This document shows, one piece after another, positions 34,903 to 34,906 of a stretch of 34,906 nucleotides of DNA. Origin of the DNA: Plakobranchus ocellatus (lineage: Eukaryota > Mollusca > Gastropoda > Plakobranchidae). Location: NCBI GenBank assembly GCA_019648995.1, contig BLXT01005251.1:355111-390016 (forward strand), given 5' to 3'. The notes under the pieces were generated by a model. It ran no database searches. It saw only the letters and a program-made list of their open reading frames with translations, and was not told where the DNA came from. The first letter of the stretch is position 1. Each line of letters starts with the position of its first letter. Made by a program: the position numbers and the translations under genes.

Positions 34903-34906
34903 GATA

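Overview
This is a eukaryotic, AT-rich, intron-bearing chromosomal window. The best guess is a lophotrochozoan, most likely a mollusc: a CsRn1-type Ty3/gypsy element, RTE-like LINEs with TGA-repeat tails, tRNA-derived SINEs and abundant minisatellites sit around one conserved animal gene. The species is an inference; nothing in the sequence fixes it.

The host gene is a complete MFSD2A-like lipid symporter on the + strand (coding span 11946-30556). Fourteen coding exons, all with GT-AG borders and matching phases, give a 540-residue protein, close to human MFSD2A (about 543). The sodium-site aspartates, the transmembrane lysine, a loop N-glycosylation sequon and two extracellular cysteines are all present. 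The first coding exon follows a splice acceptor, so an untranslated first exon and the promoter lie upstream and were not identified. The 3' UTR runs past 30557, with a plausible poly(A) signal at 32223 and others later.

Layout. 1-3690: non-coding, with a 52-bp duplication, a ~105-bp duplication, CCT and GA microsatellites and a decayed LINE 3' end. 3690-8500: a satellite of ~40-bp monomers ordered in threes, split by an old, broken Ty3/gypsy element (4008-8246) with both LTRs, a tRNA-Trp-type primer site and a 4-bp target duplication; a sister satellite repeat preserves the unoccupied site. 8933-9790: a 433-bp tandem duplication. 9937-11199: a 51-bp minisatellite containing an assembly gap. 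11944-30556: MFSD2A, whose introns hold a 1.5-kb terminal-inverted-repeat element, a LINE fragment with an inverted piece, a LINE with a 613-codon open frame, two copies of one SINE, a tRNA-like sequence, a nearly perfect mariner-type hairpin 57 bp before exon 12, and degenerate tandem repeats. 30557-34906: 3' UTR and flank, with a piggyBac-like MITE containing a large hairpin, and a 49-bp minisatellite.

No multi-gene system is present. The value lies in one clean transporter gene model and a well-preserved record of nested repeats, several of which may be unnamed families.
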